This document shows positions 10,401-24,700 of a DNA stretch of 64,000 nt, in pieces (positions within the stretch are counted from its first letter, which is position 1; every line of letters begins with the position of its first letter). The translations under genes were made by a program, and so were the position numbers. The stretch is from Cygnus atratus (taxonomy: Eukaryota > Chordata > Aves > Anseriformes > Anatidae), in the NCBI RefSeq assembly GCF_013377495.2, contig NC_066365.1, forward strand, positions 6,266,501-6,330,500, written 5' to 3'. The notes beneath the pieces were generated by a model. That model was not told where the DNA came from. It ran no database searches and worked only from the letters and a program-made list of their open reading frames with translations.

Positions 10401-13400
10401 GAGGTTTTAATTGACAAAGCACTGTTAACATTACTTTTGTCTTTCCAATCACTGCCAGAGCCATTAGGAATTAAAGTCAAACACTAATTTAACTTGCTGA
10501 GGGGGCGCAGCACACAGCATAGCTGTTAACTCTGCAAGGCTGCTGCCTGAAGATGAGGGTAGAGTTAAAGGAAAGGGAACGGTCTGGAATAAGAAGCTAT
10601 TCTTTGCCTGCTAGCCATGGATTTGAAATTCTGGAAGGAGCTGCCTCTGGCAAACAATGGAGAGATGTGTACTGGGCTTGGGGAACACCAAAGGTAGCGA
10701 TTCAAATGCTTCTCTTAGGTGAGAAGCCTGCACACTGCTGCGTGTGCATCACACACGTGCCTGATGCCCATTCATGAAGCCAGGCTCTGCCCCACAGCTG
10801 AACCTCAAACTTGGGTCTCCCTGGCAGAGAGCAAGCAATCAAATTACTCTAGATGGTGCCCTCAGCTGTAGTACTGCTAACGATTCTCAAGCTGTTCTCT
10901 TTTTTTTTTTTTTTTGATGCTGTATAGCATCCCTATAGATCCTTCCTGAATAGGAAGCTTCTTCCGCTCTCTCTTCTGGGTTTACTTTTAATCACACTGA
11001 AGAGGAAGGCACAGAATTTTGCCATCGATGTTGGGATTAGCTTTTACAAACCAGCTAATCCCCAAACAAGTGGCATCGCTACCCTGAGAGCAGCTGACAG
11101 TTGTAACAGCTGAGCATCAGCTGGGTGCTTTTAAAAACCCAGGACTATGCACGCAAATTAAATTATCATATGTAATGAGCTTGTTATCACAAGTAATGGA
11201 TGCAGTGGATCAGACTTAACCATGGTATTAACAATCAAGGGTGCATTTTGCTCTGTTCTTCCACAGCTTGGCTGAGTGCTTCATAAAAGTCAAAGTACTG
11301 TAGCGTAAGAAAGTGATGAAATTCAATCCCTTGCAAACATCTGAATTCTCCTGCTTTTCTCCAGTAGATCAAATTGCGTTAGAGCCATCAATTTTGTGTT
11401 TCTGTCCTTATAATGTAAATTCCACCTGCTCCCCACCTTTTTTCCTTTCTTGCTCTTCTCCATGGCTCTTAGATGAAGACTCTATTTGTAAGGCAGCCTG
11501 AAAATGGCCCTACTGAACTAGTGACCCCCATAAGAAGAGTGTTTTACAGTTAGGCTGCTATAACTGAGAAATATTAGTCTCCAGCTCTTCCTCAACCTCT
11601 GTAAGAAACTGCAGATGGGCATGAGATAACTGAGCTTTGTTCATGATCTTAAAGATGAGATTTGCAGGAGATGCTTTGGTACTCAATAATCAAAAAAAAG
11701 AAAAAAGTTATTCACTGCAAAGCAGCAAACAGCAGCTGGTGATTGCAGTTATGCATCTGTACAATGTTTCTCCCAAAAGTACATTGTACCCTTAAACAAT
11801 TAATATAAATGTCTTAAATGGGACTTTTAGTTATTTCAAAGACCTTTAAGAAAAGGAAAAAAAGTGGGGAAAGGGGTAGAAAAAAATAGAAAAAAAGGGT
11901 TTTCATCTTGCTTATCCTGAGAGAAAGCATTCACTCCCTAAGCTATAGAAATCGTTAAGTGTACATTTTTAAAGCTCAGCATTTTCCTCAACGAGCACAC
12001 CATAAAAGCTTTTACTGGAAATAGGCAGGAAAAAAAATGGCCTTTTAACTTGTCTTCCTACAACTTCCAATAAAGCTTCCCCCTCCCACCTCCTCAGTCA
12101 TTTGCGGCCTAATACTACCAAAGTAGAAACATGTCTGCATCCTTCTAATATGGAAAACCAATAGAAACCCCCAAAATGCTTAACAGATGCTTCTTTTTAT
12201 ATATCCAACTGTGTGCATGCAAAAGGCACTGGGAAAACAAAACACTGAAAACTGTATTAGGGAATTGACGTTTCACCTTAGAGATAGCAGTATGAGAAAA
12301 TAAATATTATTCTATAATCATCATATATAAACATTGTACTTATTTCTCTTACACTAGCAGCATAAATTCTTGCCATGGAGCAAGACCTACTGTGCTGCAT
12401 GCTTCACATGCAGCAGAAGAAAGTGTGCAATACAAGAAATGACAGTCAGAAAATAGGTTAGCTAATAGAATTAGTCAACTTGATTGGACAAGGCTTTCAA
12501 AAACGTCTCCTGGTTCTCTCAGGGGGAAAAGGCACAATTCCTCTTCTCCTCTTGCAAGGTTAACATTGAACTCACAAGATGATCTGCAAGAGGGGACCAA
12601 ATACTGTATTCCTTTCAATTGCATGCAAGAAAGTTAATTAAATTATTCAGGGTTCACTCTTACATAACTGAGCACATCTGCTCCTCAACAGAAATTATAC
12701 GGATATTTTCATTACAGAATTTCATTTGTATTCATTCAGGTACAAACAAGAGAGCATAAAGCATTATTTTTCTCAGCTTTGTTCCTAAGGCACTCATTTA
12801 CACAGAAACTGAATATTTGTTAAAATTATATAGCTATAGGTGACAGAAGATTTTCTGAAAGAGAACAAAAAAAAAGATTAAACATGAAAGCACTGCTAGC
12901 TTCCAATTGTTAATGAGAGTTTAGGTATTTCCTCTAAACTATTTAAATAATTTAATCTCCTGAATGCAAGAGGAAAGGCTTTTCTGATTTGTAACAGTTG
13001 CTGTTTGCAGAGAAATCTTAGAATTATCAGAAATGTAACAGAGTCTGTTCTCTAAACCTTGTGACATTTTAGAAATACAATGTGCCTTACAGATGGAATT
13101 GAATACTCACCTCTGGACACTTCTTGTTGCACGCTGCTTAAAACTTTTTCAAGTTACAGGTTTATGGAAGTATTTCTAAACTATTTAATAGTCAGTACCA
13201 AAGAAATAAATTTGATACATTTGCCTTGCAGCTTTATGGGTTTCAGGCATTCCCATACCATTCAGAATTAACAGCTATGGATTTGAATACATTACTAACT
13301 TCACACATACGTACTAAAAAATAGGCATCCAAGATGATGTAAATACAAAAAGTTACCAAACAAAATGGCATAGTAAAAAAATGGACACATAATGATATTC

Positions 13401-16400
13401 TGACGTCTGTTAAAATAGGTTCCATGTCTTTCTATGAATAATTTTTGACAAACAACATGCTTGATGAACTGGGCTTTATTTTCCATCTGCTATTTTGAGT
13501 GAGCAATGCGGTAAAAGAGACGTAAGTCTTAGCTTATTCAGACACTATACTCAGCAAGTTATGCCCCTTTTACCATCTTTTGTTCTAAATCTTCCCGTTA
13601 GGCTTTAAAATTTCAGGACAAAAACAAGTTTCTTCTAAGCGTGACTAAAACCAGATTAAAAGATTGGAAGGTATTTTTTTCAGGCCCTGCTGGGCCTGCA
13701 GGATTCATTTCAGCACAAATAAGACTAAAATGCAGTAAACATGACCTCAGATTTGTCCATTAACCACGATTCTTTGTCAAACAACTTTTATTGGCAACTC
13801 TTATTATTTCATTCGCCTCTGTGACCAAAGACTACTATAGTCCTCATCAAACTGAAGTGGAAAACCCCATTCATTTCCTCTGGCTTTGCAATAGCTCTTA
13901 CCTGAGCAATTCCATACCAGCTTTCACTATCTGAAATTCCACCTGATTTGCCTGAACGAGCAGTTCATATAGTATATATTAGATCCAAGATAGATGTGTG
14001 GTAGGAAATAAAAGCTTCAGTCCAGAACCATACAATTCATTCTGCGCCAACAGCCCCAGAGTAACTTGCATGGCAACAACACACACACCTGGCTGTAGGA
14101 CCCTGGGTGGTGTCACTGCGTTGCAGTGGCTCCATGCCATTTGAAAGGCAGCATTAAATGTCATTTTTTCTTTATCTTTTTCAATCTGTAAATGATTTAT
14201 TTTAGTTATTTATACTTACTTCCATCTAAGCCCTTGATCCAGTCTGGCCTTTGATGGTTTATGCTCGATGATCTCTGTTGATGCAGTATTTAAACTGTGA
14301 CAACAATTTTGTCTTTGTTTCATCCCGCCTAAGTCCCTTAGAACTACTAGCTTTTAATGCATTTGTTTATCTTATTAACAGAGATCTTTCCCAAGTGATT
14401 TTTATTCTACAGCTAACTGATGTTTATATTTCAGCGCATACTAATGCTAGCATCATGCACAGGAATCCTGACTGTGAGGTAATACAGCCACAATCCGTAT
14501 ATTGCAAAAATACAATTTCTGCTTCCTAGGTGCATAAAAGCAAGAACATGTAATAGGCAGAATCTCTAAGACAAAATCATCCAAAAAGCTGAATGTACCC
14601 AACACCCAAGAGATCTGCTTTTCTACTTACCCTAAAAGATATTCACTCGCAGTGTTCTGTAACTGGTCTACAGTTTTCAGTCCAGGATGTTACTTGACAC
14701 TATCAAAAAGATACAGAGCCACTCAAAATACCCCTGATACCACAGCTGACATAGGAGGACAGTTTAATGGGTTGAATGATGTGGACCTACTACAGCTGAG
14801 CTTAAACAGAAATCCTCTCCATTACAGTCGGCACTCATTAGCACCTCCTCAGCTGAGAAACCAAGGGCTGAAACAACAGGTCTAAAACAAAACGCCATCT
14901 TCCCTTCTGTATTTGAGTCACTCAGTTCACACCAAGGAAGGTCTTCTCACACTACAGAAGAGCTTCATTCTTTGAAGTGTTGAGAAGCTCTGATTCCTGT
15001 CAAAGTCAAGGGAGACACTTGTAAAGTAGTTGAGCATCTTGCCAAGGCATTCAACACTACCCACCCTAGATCTTAAAAGGGTATAAGCTGTGACATTACG
15101 AAAAAAAAAGAGATGAAAAGGAAAATACGTCAGATCAGTCTATTTTTTGCCCATGGAGATATTTTCCAAATGCACCAGAAGGAAGCTATTACTTCAATGA
15201 CTTGGATATAGACTGGAGGAGAGTCATAAGATACTTGCTTTAACCTCTGTGAAACAGGCCTCAGATGCATGTGTCAGAAAACGGATTCAAGGAACCTTTA
15301 CTTATTTTTATCCACACAATTGCTGTTCTGCAAAAGTCTCTAAATGGAAAGCCTAAAATACAGCTTGCCTTAATGACCATCGTTTAACTGGAACATTCAG
15401 CTTTAGAGGAGGGAAAGAAAGCGACTACACTTGATAAAGCAACTAGCACCGCACCAAGAAAGAGAAACAACCTATCCAACGTGCCAGACTGGAAAAGGAC
15501 TCCTGTCTGAAAGAAGGGAGCCTTTTCCATTTGCCTCATCAGACAGCCATGAAAGCCTCATGAAAATAAAGTACATCATTCTAGAGACAGCAAGAGAAAT
15601 TGATTTAACTTAATTAAATATTCATTGAAAGCCAGTGCTCAGATTGCTCATAGAGATGAATGCTGTTAGCTTTTCTGGGACAGAAAGGATGAGCTTCTGA
15701 AACACTGGATTATTATTTTTGAAGCAACACTTTACGGCCATTAAGAAAATCTGTAATTTCAAGTTAATTAGGAGAGTGAGAATTAGACCAACTTTGAAGG
15801 GAATACTGTGTGCAGGGAAGCCTGCACTAGGAAGAACAGGAAGGGGATTGACTAAGCTGGAAAAAAATCACATTGATTTTTGCATAACCAGGTACTAAAT
15901 AATAATATCTGAGATATGCTTAGTATATTTTTTTTTATAATTAATGGAAAAATTCAGGAAGATTTTGTACAGTTCTACTCCTTAGTCCAGCCAGTACTTA
16001 TGAGTAACTTAACAGGTACATATTTCCATCAATCCTGCACAATGCAGTGTAAGAACAGACTGCAAATCTGCATGTTAGTTTTATTTCAATCAAGAATTCA
16101 TCCCACCTTTCTCTCACAAGACCACAGGTAGAAAAGAAACAAAAAAACACGATGTCCCATACTTGTGTCTGTACCTAAAGGCATTTGAGCAGCTCACCAA
16201 ACAATGCCACCTTTAAAAATCAGAAACTTTTAAGTACATATAATTGAAACCATTATATTGCAGAAGACAAGGCAGAAAGCTGTCTTAATCTAAACCTGAA
16301 ACGCAGAGAAGCCGAACAGCATAATGTACATTCTCTGAGCAACTCAGGTACTGAAAGGGATGAATCACAGGCACAAAAGAGAAAGGCTCTCTAACAAAAG

Positions 16401-17816
16401 TATCACTGAAAATTACTCTGGGGCAGGTTTCTTGCAAAATGCACACACACCGTCACTACAAGAACAAGTAGTACAGCAGCCACTTCCCTTATGTACCAAG
16501 AGGTATTAGTTAACATCCCTGTATCTGGGACATACTTCTCAGTCCAATGAGCATCAGAGAAAGCTACTTGTTCATCCTCACCTATTCTCTTGTGATTGCT
16601 AGTGTTCACGATTCAGGCCAGGGCATCATTTCCCAACTAAGCAAAGGCCAAATAATTTCACTTCACAGAATATTATGCACCAGAACACCCTACAGTTACA
16701 AGGCAACTAAAAGAACACAAAACATACGGATCAAATCACAAGGAAGGTTAGAAACGCACAAAATGACCGCAAGGAATTGCAGAGATTTAGACCTTTCCAT
16801 ATTTTCAAGAAAGCTTTAACTCAAAATCTAGTTGCGCATGTATATTATGCATGTTCCTGTACAGGAATTTGGTCACATATGTAGGTACCCCAAGACATAA
16901 CCCAGTAGTTAGATACCTAACTACAAGAACACCTGCCCTCTTCCTGATGTAACAACAATCTTTGGCCTCAGTAAATTAAGAGCAAAAGTTAAGATCAATT
17001 TATTAAAGTCAATACCTTTCCTCTTAAAAGCTGGTGCAGTATATTGAGTCTTAATGTTCTTAGTTAAAATGACCCCACTCAAGCGAATTGCAAAGCCTCA
17101 CGAGCTTTGAACCACAAAGTTCAGAGGCACCTGTTAAAAGTTTTGGTTTTGTTGCAGCAAGAAAAATTACTTTACCGTAGCATTTGATTCAAGTAGTTAC
17201 AGGGAACATCAGGGCTCAGAGAATTCTTCGGAAGCATACATTACTTTCACAGCCATGACTAAGCCAAAGAATACAAGATGAAATAAAAACAAAAACAAAA
17301 CAAAAAAAAACCTGTCTGATTCACAGAGCAAATGGAAATACAGGTCTCGTAGATGAGGTGGAGTGCCATATGCTGCCCTTCCCAGCTGCTTGTTTAGCCT
17401 CTGTACCTCAATTTATCTGCCTGCCAAACTAGCGGTGACATACACCAATGGAAAGGACATGTGGGCAGGGTCTCTGGCAATAACAAGTATTCTGACTTCA
17501 CCTGCGGTGCATTACAAATGACCACTGCCAGTTTTCTACCATGGAAACATGTCTGTATCAGTTAATAAACAATCAGAAAAATGAATAAATGAACAGTCTT
17601 CTTAGATTTGATTCTATCCAACTCTTCTTGATTGGTTCACTTTTTTCCTTTTTTCTCGACATGTATGCTACAAACAAAACCAAAAGGTAATGAGGACTTT
17701 TCTCACGCTATATCAAAACAAGTAAAAGAAGCAGAATTAATATTGTAATGAAGTAATTGATTTATGAATATAAGTAATTATAGACCCACTAAATCTCCCA
17801 TTCTACTGCTTTACTT
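7445..17816. other. Long non-coding stretch, no genes seen
   Basis: About 10 kb of AT-rich DNA with no open frame above about 85 codons and no recognisable transposon. It holds A-rich runs at 8486-8509, a nearly pure A/T block at about 9284-9423 (listed separately), a 16-base T tract at 10900-10915, and a small imperfect hairpin at 11031-11065 around GGGATTAGCT. Short TACAATGT/ACATTGTA and TGCTGCATG/CATGCAGCA inverted repeats near 11760 and 12390 are within chance expectation. Confidence 0.55.
9284..9423. repeat. A/T-only block
   Basis: About 140 bases made almost entirely of A and T, built from TTTAAA, AAATTT and TATATA units with many short palindromes. It is low-complexity DNA that would melt easily. 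No gene is implied. Confidence 0.8.
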
Positions 17817-17838
17817 AAAAAAAAAAAAAAAAAAAAAA
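17817..17838. repeat. 22-base A tract
   Basis: Uninterrupted run of A. I see no retroposed gene body immediately upstream, so I treat it as a simple repeat. Confidence 0.9.
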
Positions 17839-20800
17839 GCGCTATTTCTTACAACCTGTTTTGTAATATTTTTTCAAAAATCAGAATAAACACCATCTCC
17901 TGCATTTGCCTTTGGAAATTTTCCATGCCCGGTGAATCTGTTTGTCAGACAATCTTTTCTATTAGTTAAAATTTTGCCTCTTTTCTCACTTTGTAGTTGG
18001 AAAGACCTCTACCCTCTCCAATTGCTTTGCCCAACAGCAAATCACTATGTGCTAGTTTTGCTTGTCTCTACCAACTGGGTTGAACAAAGAAAAGGAGTAA
18101 TGGAGCACGAGGAATTCTATGCGCTGCTCTTCTGCAGCATGACCCTGTGCTAGAGCACCAGCCATGGCACACTCACTGTAAAACGGACAGGAATGGGTGA
18201 CAAAACACACTGCAACTTCCCAGGGTTCTCAAGACAGTGACCCAAACACTAATGCCCTCTCCCCAACCTTAAGCAGCCACAGTTTGTGGTGTACTCAGTT
18301 TTGCAGCCTTTTCAGCCTGAAGTCTTATGAGGAGAGAGCCTGTTGTTTTACAGATTTTGAGGGAAATGGAGCTGTCTCTTGGTTTTTAAATGTTTAAGAA
18401 CTCTTACATAATGGCACAAGTTGTGCAGACCTTGGGAAGTCTTGCAGATATATTAGACCAAATATTTATTTATTTCAGTTTCTAACAAATCTCAAGGTTT
18501 TGATTCCTACAGAAAACACACTCAAGTAATTGGTTATTTTCTAAAAAGTCAAGAACCATGCCCTTGCAAACAGAAATAAACTGTGTTCAGTGATGATTTT
18601 TTTTTTTAAATAATCAAACATGTCATGGATAATTATATATGTCAGCAAGCCATTCTCATTATTTTGCAACAGGTGAGGCAAACGTTAGTAGATTTGACAG
18701 TGGTTTACTCATTGAGATGTCTTTCATTGTCAACATGATAGATTTCAAGCTGTCATTGATGGTTGCTAATGGGTTGTCATTCAGAAATCAACATTAGGCA
18801 CTGAACTTCAAAGTAAGTCCTGCTGTTCAGTGATTACCACCTCCAGAAAACTTCTATTTTCAGATATTTACTTGCCATCAGTGTAACATAACTTGCAGCA
18901 ACTGAAAGCTCGAGTCCCTAATCTCATTAATTCATAGACAGAGGCTACAGTAAACACACATTATCATAAAAAAAATAACTAAAATATCATAATCCAGGAC
19001 TGTCACTCTGTTGTGATTTACAAGCTTGAAATAAATCAGCCGTGACCCACACTGTGCAATGTAGCAAGACTGTGAGATGAAACAGTGCACCATAAGGATT
19101 ATAGAAGAAAACGGGAACAATGCCCATGCCCCCATATCCAACACACATAATGGTGAGGCTGCTGTGATAATACAGTACAGCAGTAGCCAGGGGAAGAATT
19201 CATGTCACAAACATTTTGATGTTTGGGTTAACTGACTCCGACAAAATAACCTGCATTCGGAAAGTAATGAGAAGTCTTCCCTTGTCACGAGGGAACAGTC
19301 CAGTGGTCTATGCTTTTGGCTGGATACACATGATAAAATGTTTGATCTGGTTTCCACAGGTTTCCTTTATGATCTGGCTTTAGCAAACAGAAAGGTAAAA
19401 TCACGTTCCAGTTTTACGGCCCTAGCTGAGAGCACTACTTGAGCCACTGCTTCTATTTCCTTCTTTTTCTTTTGGGTGCTTGTAAAACATTGGTGACTTT
19501 ATGTGGTATTACATAATAGAAGACACTGTCTGTCTCCAAGAAAATTGTATACTGTCTCAATGTCTGTTAGAGATGCACAGAGTAAGAATTCCAGATGAAG
19601 TTTATCTTCCCATCAGTACGTCTGCACATTTCTGTGCATACTGTCTGCACTAAGGCCAGTACATTGCTTCTCTCCAGAGACTTGATAGATAAAAAGAGGC
19701 TGAACATCTCTTCATTGTAGGCTAGATAGTGGCAGTAAGCCATTTGGTGCCCAAAGGCTATTCAGAAGCTGGCAGAAATTATCTCACTAATGGTGAGCAC
19801 TTGCTCACTTTAAAGATGTTTCCACTGTCTCCAGTGGTGAAGACTTGTCCGCTCACACCTGTATATGATGAAAAACCATAGATAGAAAGCTTACGTGTTC
19901 CTTGAGCTTCATAAAAAGTGGCTTCTGTCCAGAAACTTCCATTAAATCCATTGCAAGAAGAATACCACTTCCTCCTGGGGGAACTTAAATCCGTATGGAA
20001 GCTAGGAAAACTCTTCCTTGTTTAGGCACAGACAACTCCACCAAGTCATGTGCAAATGCATACTTTATTTTTAGTGTTGCTGTTGAGTAATATTAAAGTG
20101 CTGTGTACCACAGAGAATGAAACTGTCCATTCTATCCAGCCTTCAGGCTTCCATACATACAGCTTCGTACTGTAGCTAACCTAACAGCTGGCAACAAGTG
20201 CATTTGGGATCTCTTTCCACATGAAAATCAATGAACATCTGCAGTACAAAGAATCACTTGTGAGGTCTTAAAAAAAAAATCAGCTACCTGCAGATTCCCA
20301 GACTACTGAGAAAATATACCAGAAACATTTCTGGAGCAGAAATTAAAGATGAAAGTCAAAATTAATTAAAAGAAAGAAAAAGTTAACTAATATGCATGTA
20401 ACCATATTTATATATATGAAATGAGAGATGCTTTTCTCACGGACTGCAGAATCATTCACCAGTAGAGAATTATTCTATCATAATTTTGTTCCCTCTTCTA
20501 TAAAAGTTCTGATCCGATGTCAGTGTTTTCCATTGCATCAAGCAGCTGCCTCTCCCTAATAGAAATTTCATTGCTTGTTTATAATAAAAAAGCCATCCGT
20601 GTCCCAAAGTTACCACAAAAATATTAATGATCTTTCTAGTTACTGCCAAAAAATTCAATGCAGCTTACATACACGTCTAGGTTGGTGTTTGTTTGAGATT
20701 CCTATGAGCATTTTCACCCAGCATTTTCAGCCTTTTCCTAACTTAGATGAGTACAGTATGCAAGCTGAGATTGCCTTTCCTCCAAGCAGGGTTTTAACAA

Positions 20801-21665
20801 GAATCTCCTTACTCTTTAATAATATTTGTTTATCTAGTTCTCACCTATTCAAACAAAAAAAGAATATTTGTGAAATCATTAATTTTAAAATGGCAACATT
20901 TTACATGTTCCTATTCCTCATGTTGCAGAAAACCATACTGTTCTATCATTTTTTAAAAAGTAAGCATTAATAAATACACAAAATTTAAACACTTAAAATG
21001 CCTACATACAGACAAAATATTAATTTATGTTCAGTTATTTTTCCCCATTCATTGAAGAAGTTTTCTGCTTAAATTTAAAGTGGGACATGAGCCAGTAAAA
21101 ATGAAGACAATTCCTTCTCCTTTGAATCTCTGTCAAAAGCAACGAGCTAGCCAAGAAATATTTTTGGTAAAATAATTCTTTTTTTTTTATGATTCCGATC
21201 ATAATCAGATAGCATCACCTAACTATAATAAACAGAGCAGCAGGCTAGCATAATTGATACGAGGCATATTCAGCAGTGGTAATGATTCTTTTTCAAGACC
21301 AATTTATCATATTTCGAGTACCATCTCTCACGTTAATTTTACCCCATTTTTCCCATACATGAACAGAGTTTCCTCCATGTTTCCTTCATATCACAATTCC
21401 AAAGATAAGTTTTTCTAACCATTTCAGATTACAGTTGATCAAGTGTCTGCCTATTGGCTGCTCTCCTTAGTTATCTCAGTTACAGTGATAACTTTTTAAC
21501 ATGAAATCAGAGCCTATCTTTGTTGTGAAAAGGCTTTCCCTTCCCTCCTCAGCCCCAGAAGAGAAGGATCTTTTACTTTCTTTCATCTTTCCCTTGTTAT
21601 TAGATTCTTTTATCCTCAAACTAGAGTCTTTGGATCTTTCTTAAACACCTCTACCACCTCCTTCC

Positions 21666-21667
<2 letters not shown>
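17839..21667. other. Non-coding stretch, no genes seen
   Basis: AT-rich unique-looking DNA. The longest open frame (20575-20970) has a composition expected of chance AT-rich sequence. Around 18690-18790 there is a loose cluster of TGACAG/CTGTCA cores that could be a regulatory element, discussed in the findings. No repeat family is recognised. Confidence 0.55.

Positions 21668-21707
<40 letters not shown>
21668..21707. repeat. 40-base T tract
   Basis: Uninterrupted run of 40 T. On the minus strand it would be a poly-A run, but no gene-like sequence precedes it on that strand. Its length is likely unstable between individuals and in sequencing. Confidence 0.95.
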
Positions 21708-21710
<3 letters not shown>

Positions 21711-24700
21711 TAGCTGGTGTAACTGCAGAGTGCTATCCCACCCTGGTTACTGGGGAGAGGTTTTACTATTAATAGCAAAACCCATAATTGTAATGCTGCC
21801 AGGAGGAACTAGATAGCATATTCTGAGCTAAATCAGCACATTTCTTCAAAGCACTGAATTGTATTGTATTGACATGTATTCAGTTGTATTTTGTAAAGTA
21901 CTTAGGACAGAAGAATGTATCTCTAGACTAAAAATGAACAAAATTCCATTTTAGTATTCTGCAGGGCAACTCTTTCCTAAAGAATCTGGATTCATTAACC
22001 CCTGTTAAAAAACACCTCATTACCTTTTGTTTCAAAGTCAGGCCTTTCATTGGCTATTCTTCATGCATCTGTTCACTTGATTATGGCTGACTTGCATCAG
22101 AAAAAAATTACTTGGACATTAGGACAGGCCTATGTCACTGCCACAATGTATCGCCTTTAAATCTTTACTATCAGCTATCTTGAATGTGCCTTACTGTTAA
22201 TAGTAAACAAATTACCTGAATAATGAGGAGTTCAAAGTATAGCTACGCCAGCAGGAAAAGGTGTAAAGCTGATAGATATGATAGCAGTATCTTGGCAATT
22301 TTGACTCTGAATGTGGAGCAGCTGTATAGAGCTGGACTCAATAAGTAATAACAATAGCAGTAACAACAGAGCAGAACTGTGAAATTACGTGACTGTGTTA
22401 AAGGAGGAAGAAATACTCTACAAAAAAATGAGAAGCTGAGTCCTACTGGATGCATGGCATCTGCAATGACAGAGGCTGCAGAGGACACAAAGGGAATTCT
22501 GTTCAACTCTCAGCTTGAAGGACAATTTGAGCAAACTACTCACTGTGCTTCTGTGAAAAAGTATTTCCCTATCTCGCCAGAGAATGTGTGCATGTGTGGA
22601 GACGTTTGTCAGAACCATTTTCCCAAGCTTTGCAAAGTGCTGGGAAGAGACGAGAAGTGTGTAAGGGCTGATTGAGGGCAGGAGTCAATCAACCTCCTAG
22701 AAACACCAGAAGCTCTTGAACAAGTTTTCAGGAGCTGACTTCACTTTGTTTGGCTTCAGAGTAACTCTTCTCTTGTTGCCCTATGTGCAACATAGGAACA
22801 AGCCCGTGACTGAAGTCTCACTCCTGATTAAAAGAATTTTACAACTGAAAGTTGTTTAGGCCAGTTTGAGTCATTTAATAAGGATGAAGCATGGACAGCA
22901 CAAGGCAAAACTCCCAGCAATGCCTAAGCCAGCACTGTACACTTTGCTGCAAAGATTATTACTAAAACCATGATGAAAGAGGAAAGCTTTGCATGTTACG
23001 AAATGGGTATTTAGAACTACATGGTCAGTACTTATTCAAACTAGTAAAATCTTTATTCTTCAGGATATAAAAATATCACCTTTAATACCTGCGAAAATCA
23101 CTAAAGCTCTGCAATTTTATAATTATGGATTTTTGTGTTAGTATACGCTCATTTTTTCTTTTTGGCATCCATACCTTACATAGCCTACCTCCAAAAAACA
23201 GCATGAGACTAGAGAGACAGAAATTTTTGTTGAAATGTTGCTGCATCTCATATCAAAGTTCGTTATTTTTTATTTCAATATGTATATAGAAGTATTGATT
23301 ATTTTTACAACAGGCACTCTGAATGCACTATCACCCAGTCATCACTTTTTTTATGCAAGATGTCATTAAACATTCTGATTTCTGTGTTGCAACTTTGATA
23401 ATTAGGTTTAGAAGTGATTTTTATACAAATTGAACCGAACTCAGATGTAAAGAATAAATAATACTTAATTTTGTCTACTGCTTCTACCTGAAATAACCAT
23501 CGCCACCTGAGATTGGCCTGATCACAATCACTGTATGTATCTTCCATCATAAGTTAAAGAAAAGGACTTGAATAAAACACCTTGTAAGATTTGATTCACA
23601 CTCTGCTTTCATTTTTGGGCACCTGAAACTATAGTATTAAAGCAGAGGTCTTCTGTGTCATAACAGCTTCTTTTAGCTTTTGCTTAATAAATACACTGTT
23701 ATGTTTCTACTTTAATCACATTTTGCAAATTAACTCCCAAGCAAATGAAGGGTGCTTTCTATGTATTATAAGTGACGCGAACCCTGAAAAAGGTACTTGA
23801 GTTCTCTTACCTGGAAAAGCCCAGTTTAGAGACAAGCTCCTTAAAAATTATCCTTTATGTATTATAATGTAAAATCATAGGAATTCTGCTGCAGGACCAG
23901 TGAAGATATATTATCTCCCACAGCCCAAAGAATCATTATAATTAACATGAAAATAATCTTTAAAAATAGCCTTTTACTAACTGGTACTGAACTTGCATAA
24001 ACAGTATCTTCCTAAATATGCTAAATGCAACAGTGAATCGCAGACTCCAAACAGCCAGTAGATGTGTAGACTCTCATCTATACAAATACTGTCTTCAAAA
24101 CTCATACAAAAGCATGAATGAAAGTTGTGAGTAAATGGCATTTTCTGAGGAAAAGGAACTCATTCTCATCCTTGGAAAATTTAAAAAACTTCTTCAATAC
24201 AGAAACATTTCACAATGCTGAGAGCACTTCCAACTTCAGTTTTATCATAAAGGTAGAAAATACTTCTAAGATTTCCCTATATCTCAGCATCTGTTATCAT
24301 TGGTCTCTCCTCAAAAATGTCTTTAGTTCATTTTGGCACAGAAAATCCAACAAACGTTCTTGAGACAAGACTAATTCAACAATACAATCCAAGTTAATGC
24401 ATTGCTGTATTACTTCTATATTTTGTGTATTGATTGTCATAAATTAAATGCATGTTCTTACAATAAACCCATGGTCTATAGAACTTAACCACATAGTAAA
24501 ATAATAGTCTACTGTATTATTGTGCTTCTTCTCTTTGCAACCCATAAAAGCAATCTTTTTTCTTGTATTATTTCTTGATATTATAATGTTGCTGCTGAGC
24601 TGAGGTGACATCAAAAATCAATAGCAGAGTTACGTTAAAAAAGCCCTAAGGATGCATGTAAGGACCCAGTCACTCCTACAAGCAGTCTTAATTAACAAGG

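Noticed and set aside
11031..11065. Small hairpin around GGGATTAGCT with a 10-base loop
   Set aside because: Short imperfect stem (one extra C) without small-RNA-like flanks. Too weak for an RNA gene call.
20575..20970. 131-codon + strand open frame
   Set aside because: AT-rich composition (Phe, Ile, Lys, Asn), no domain, no splice or promoter context.
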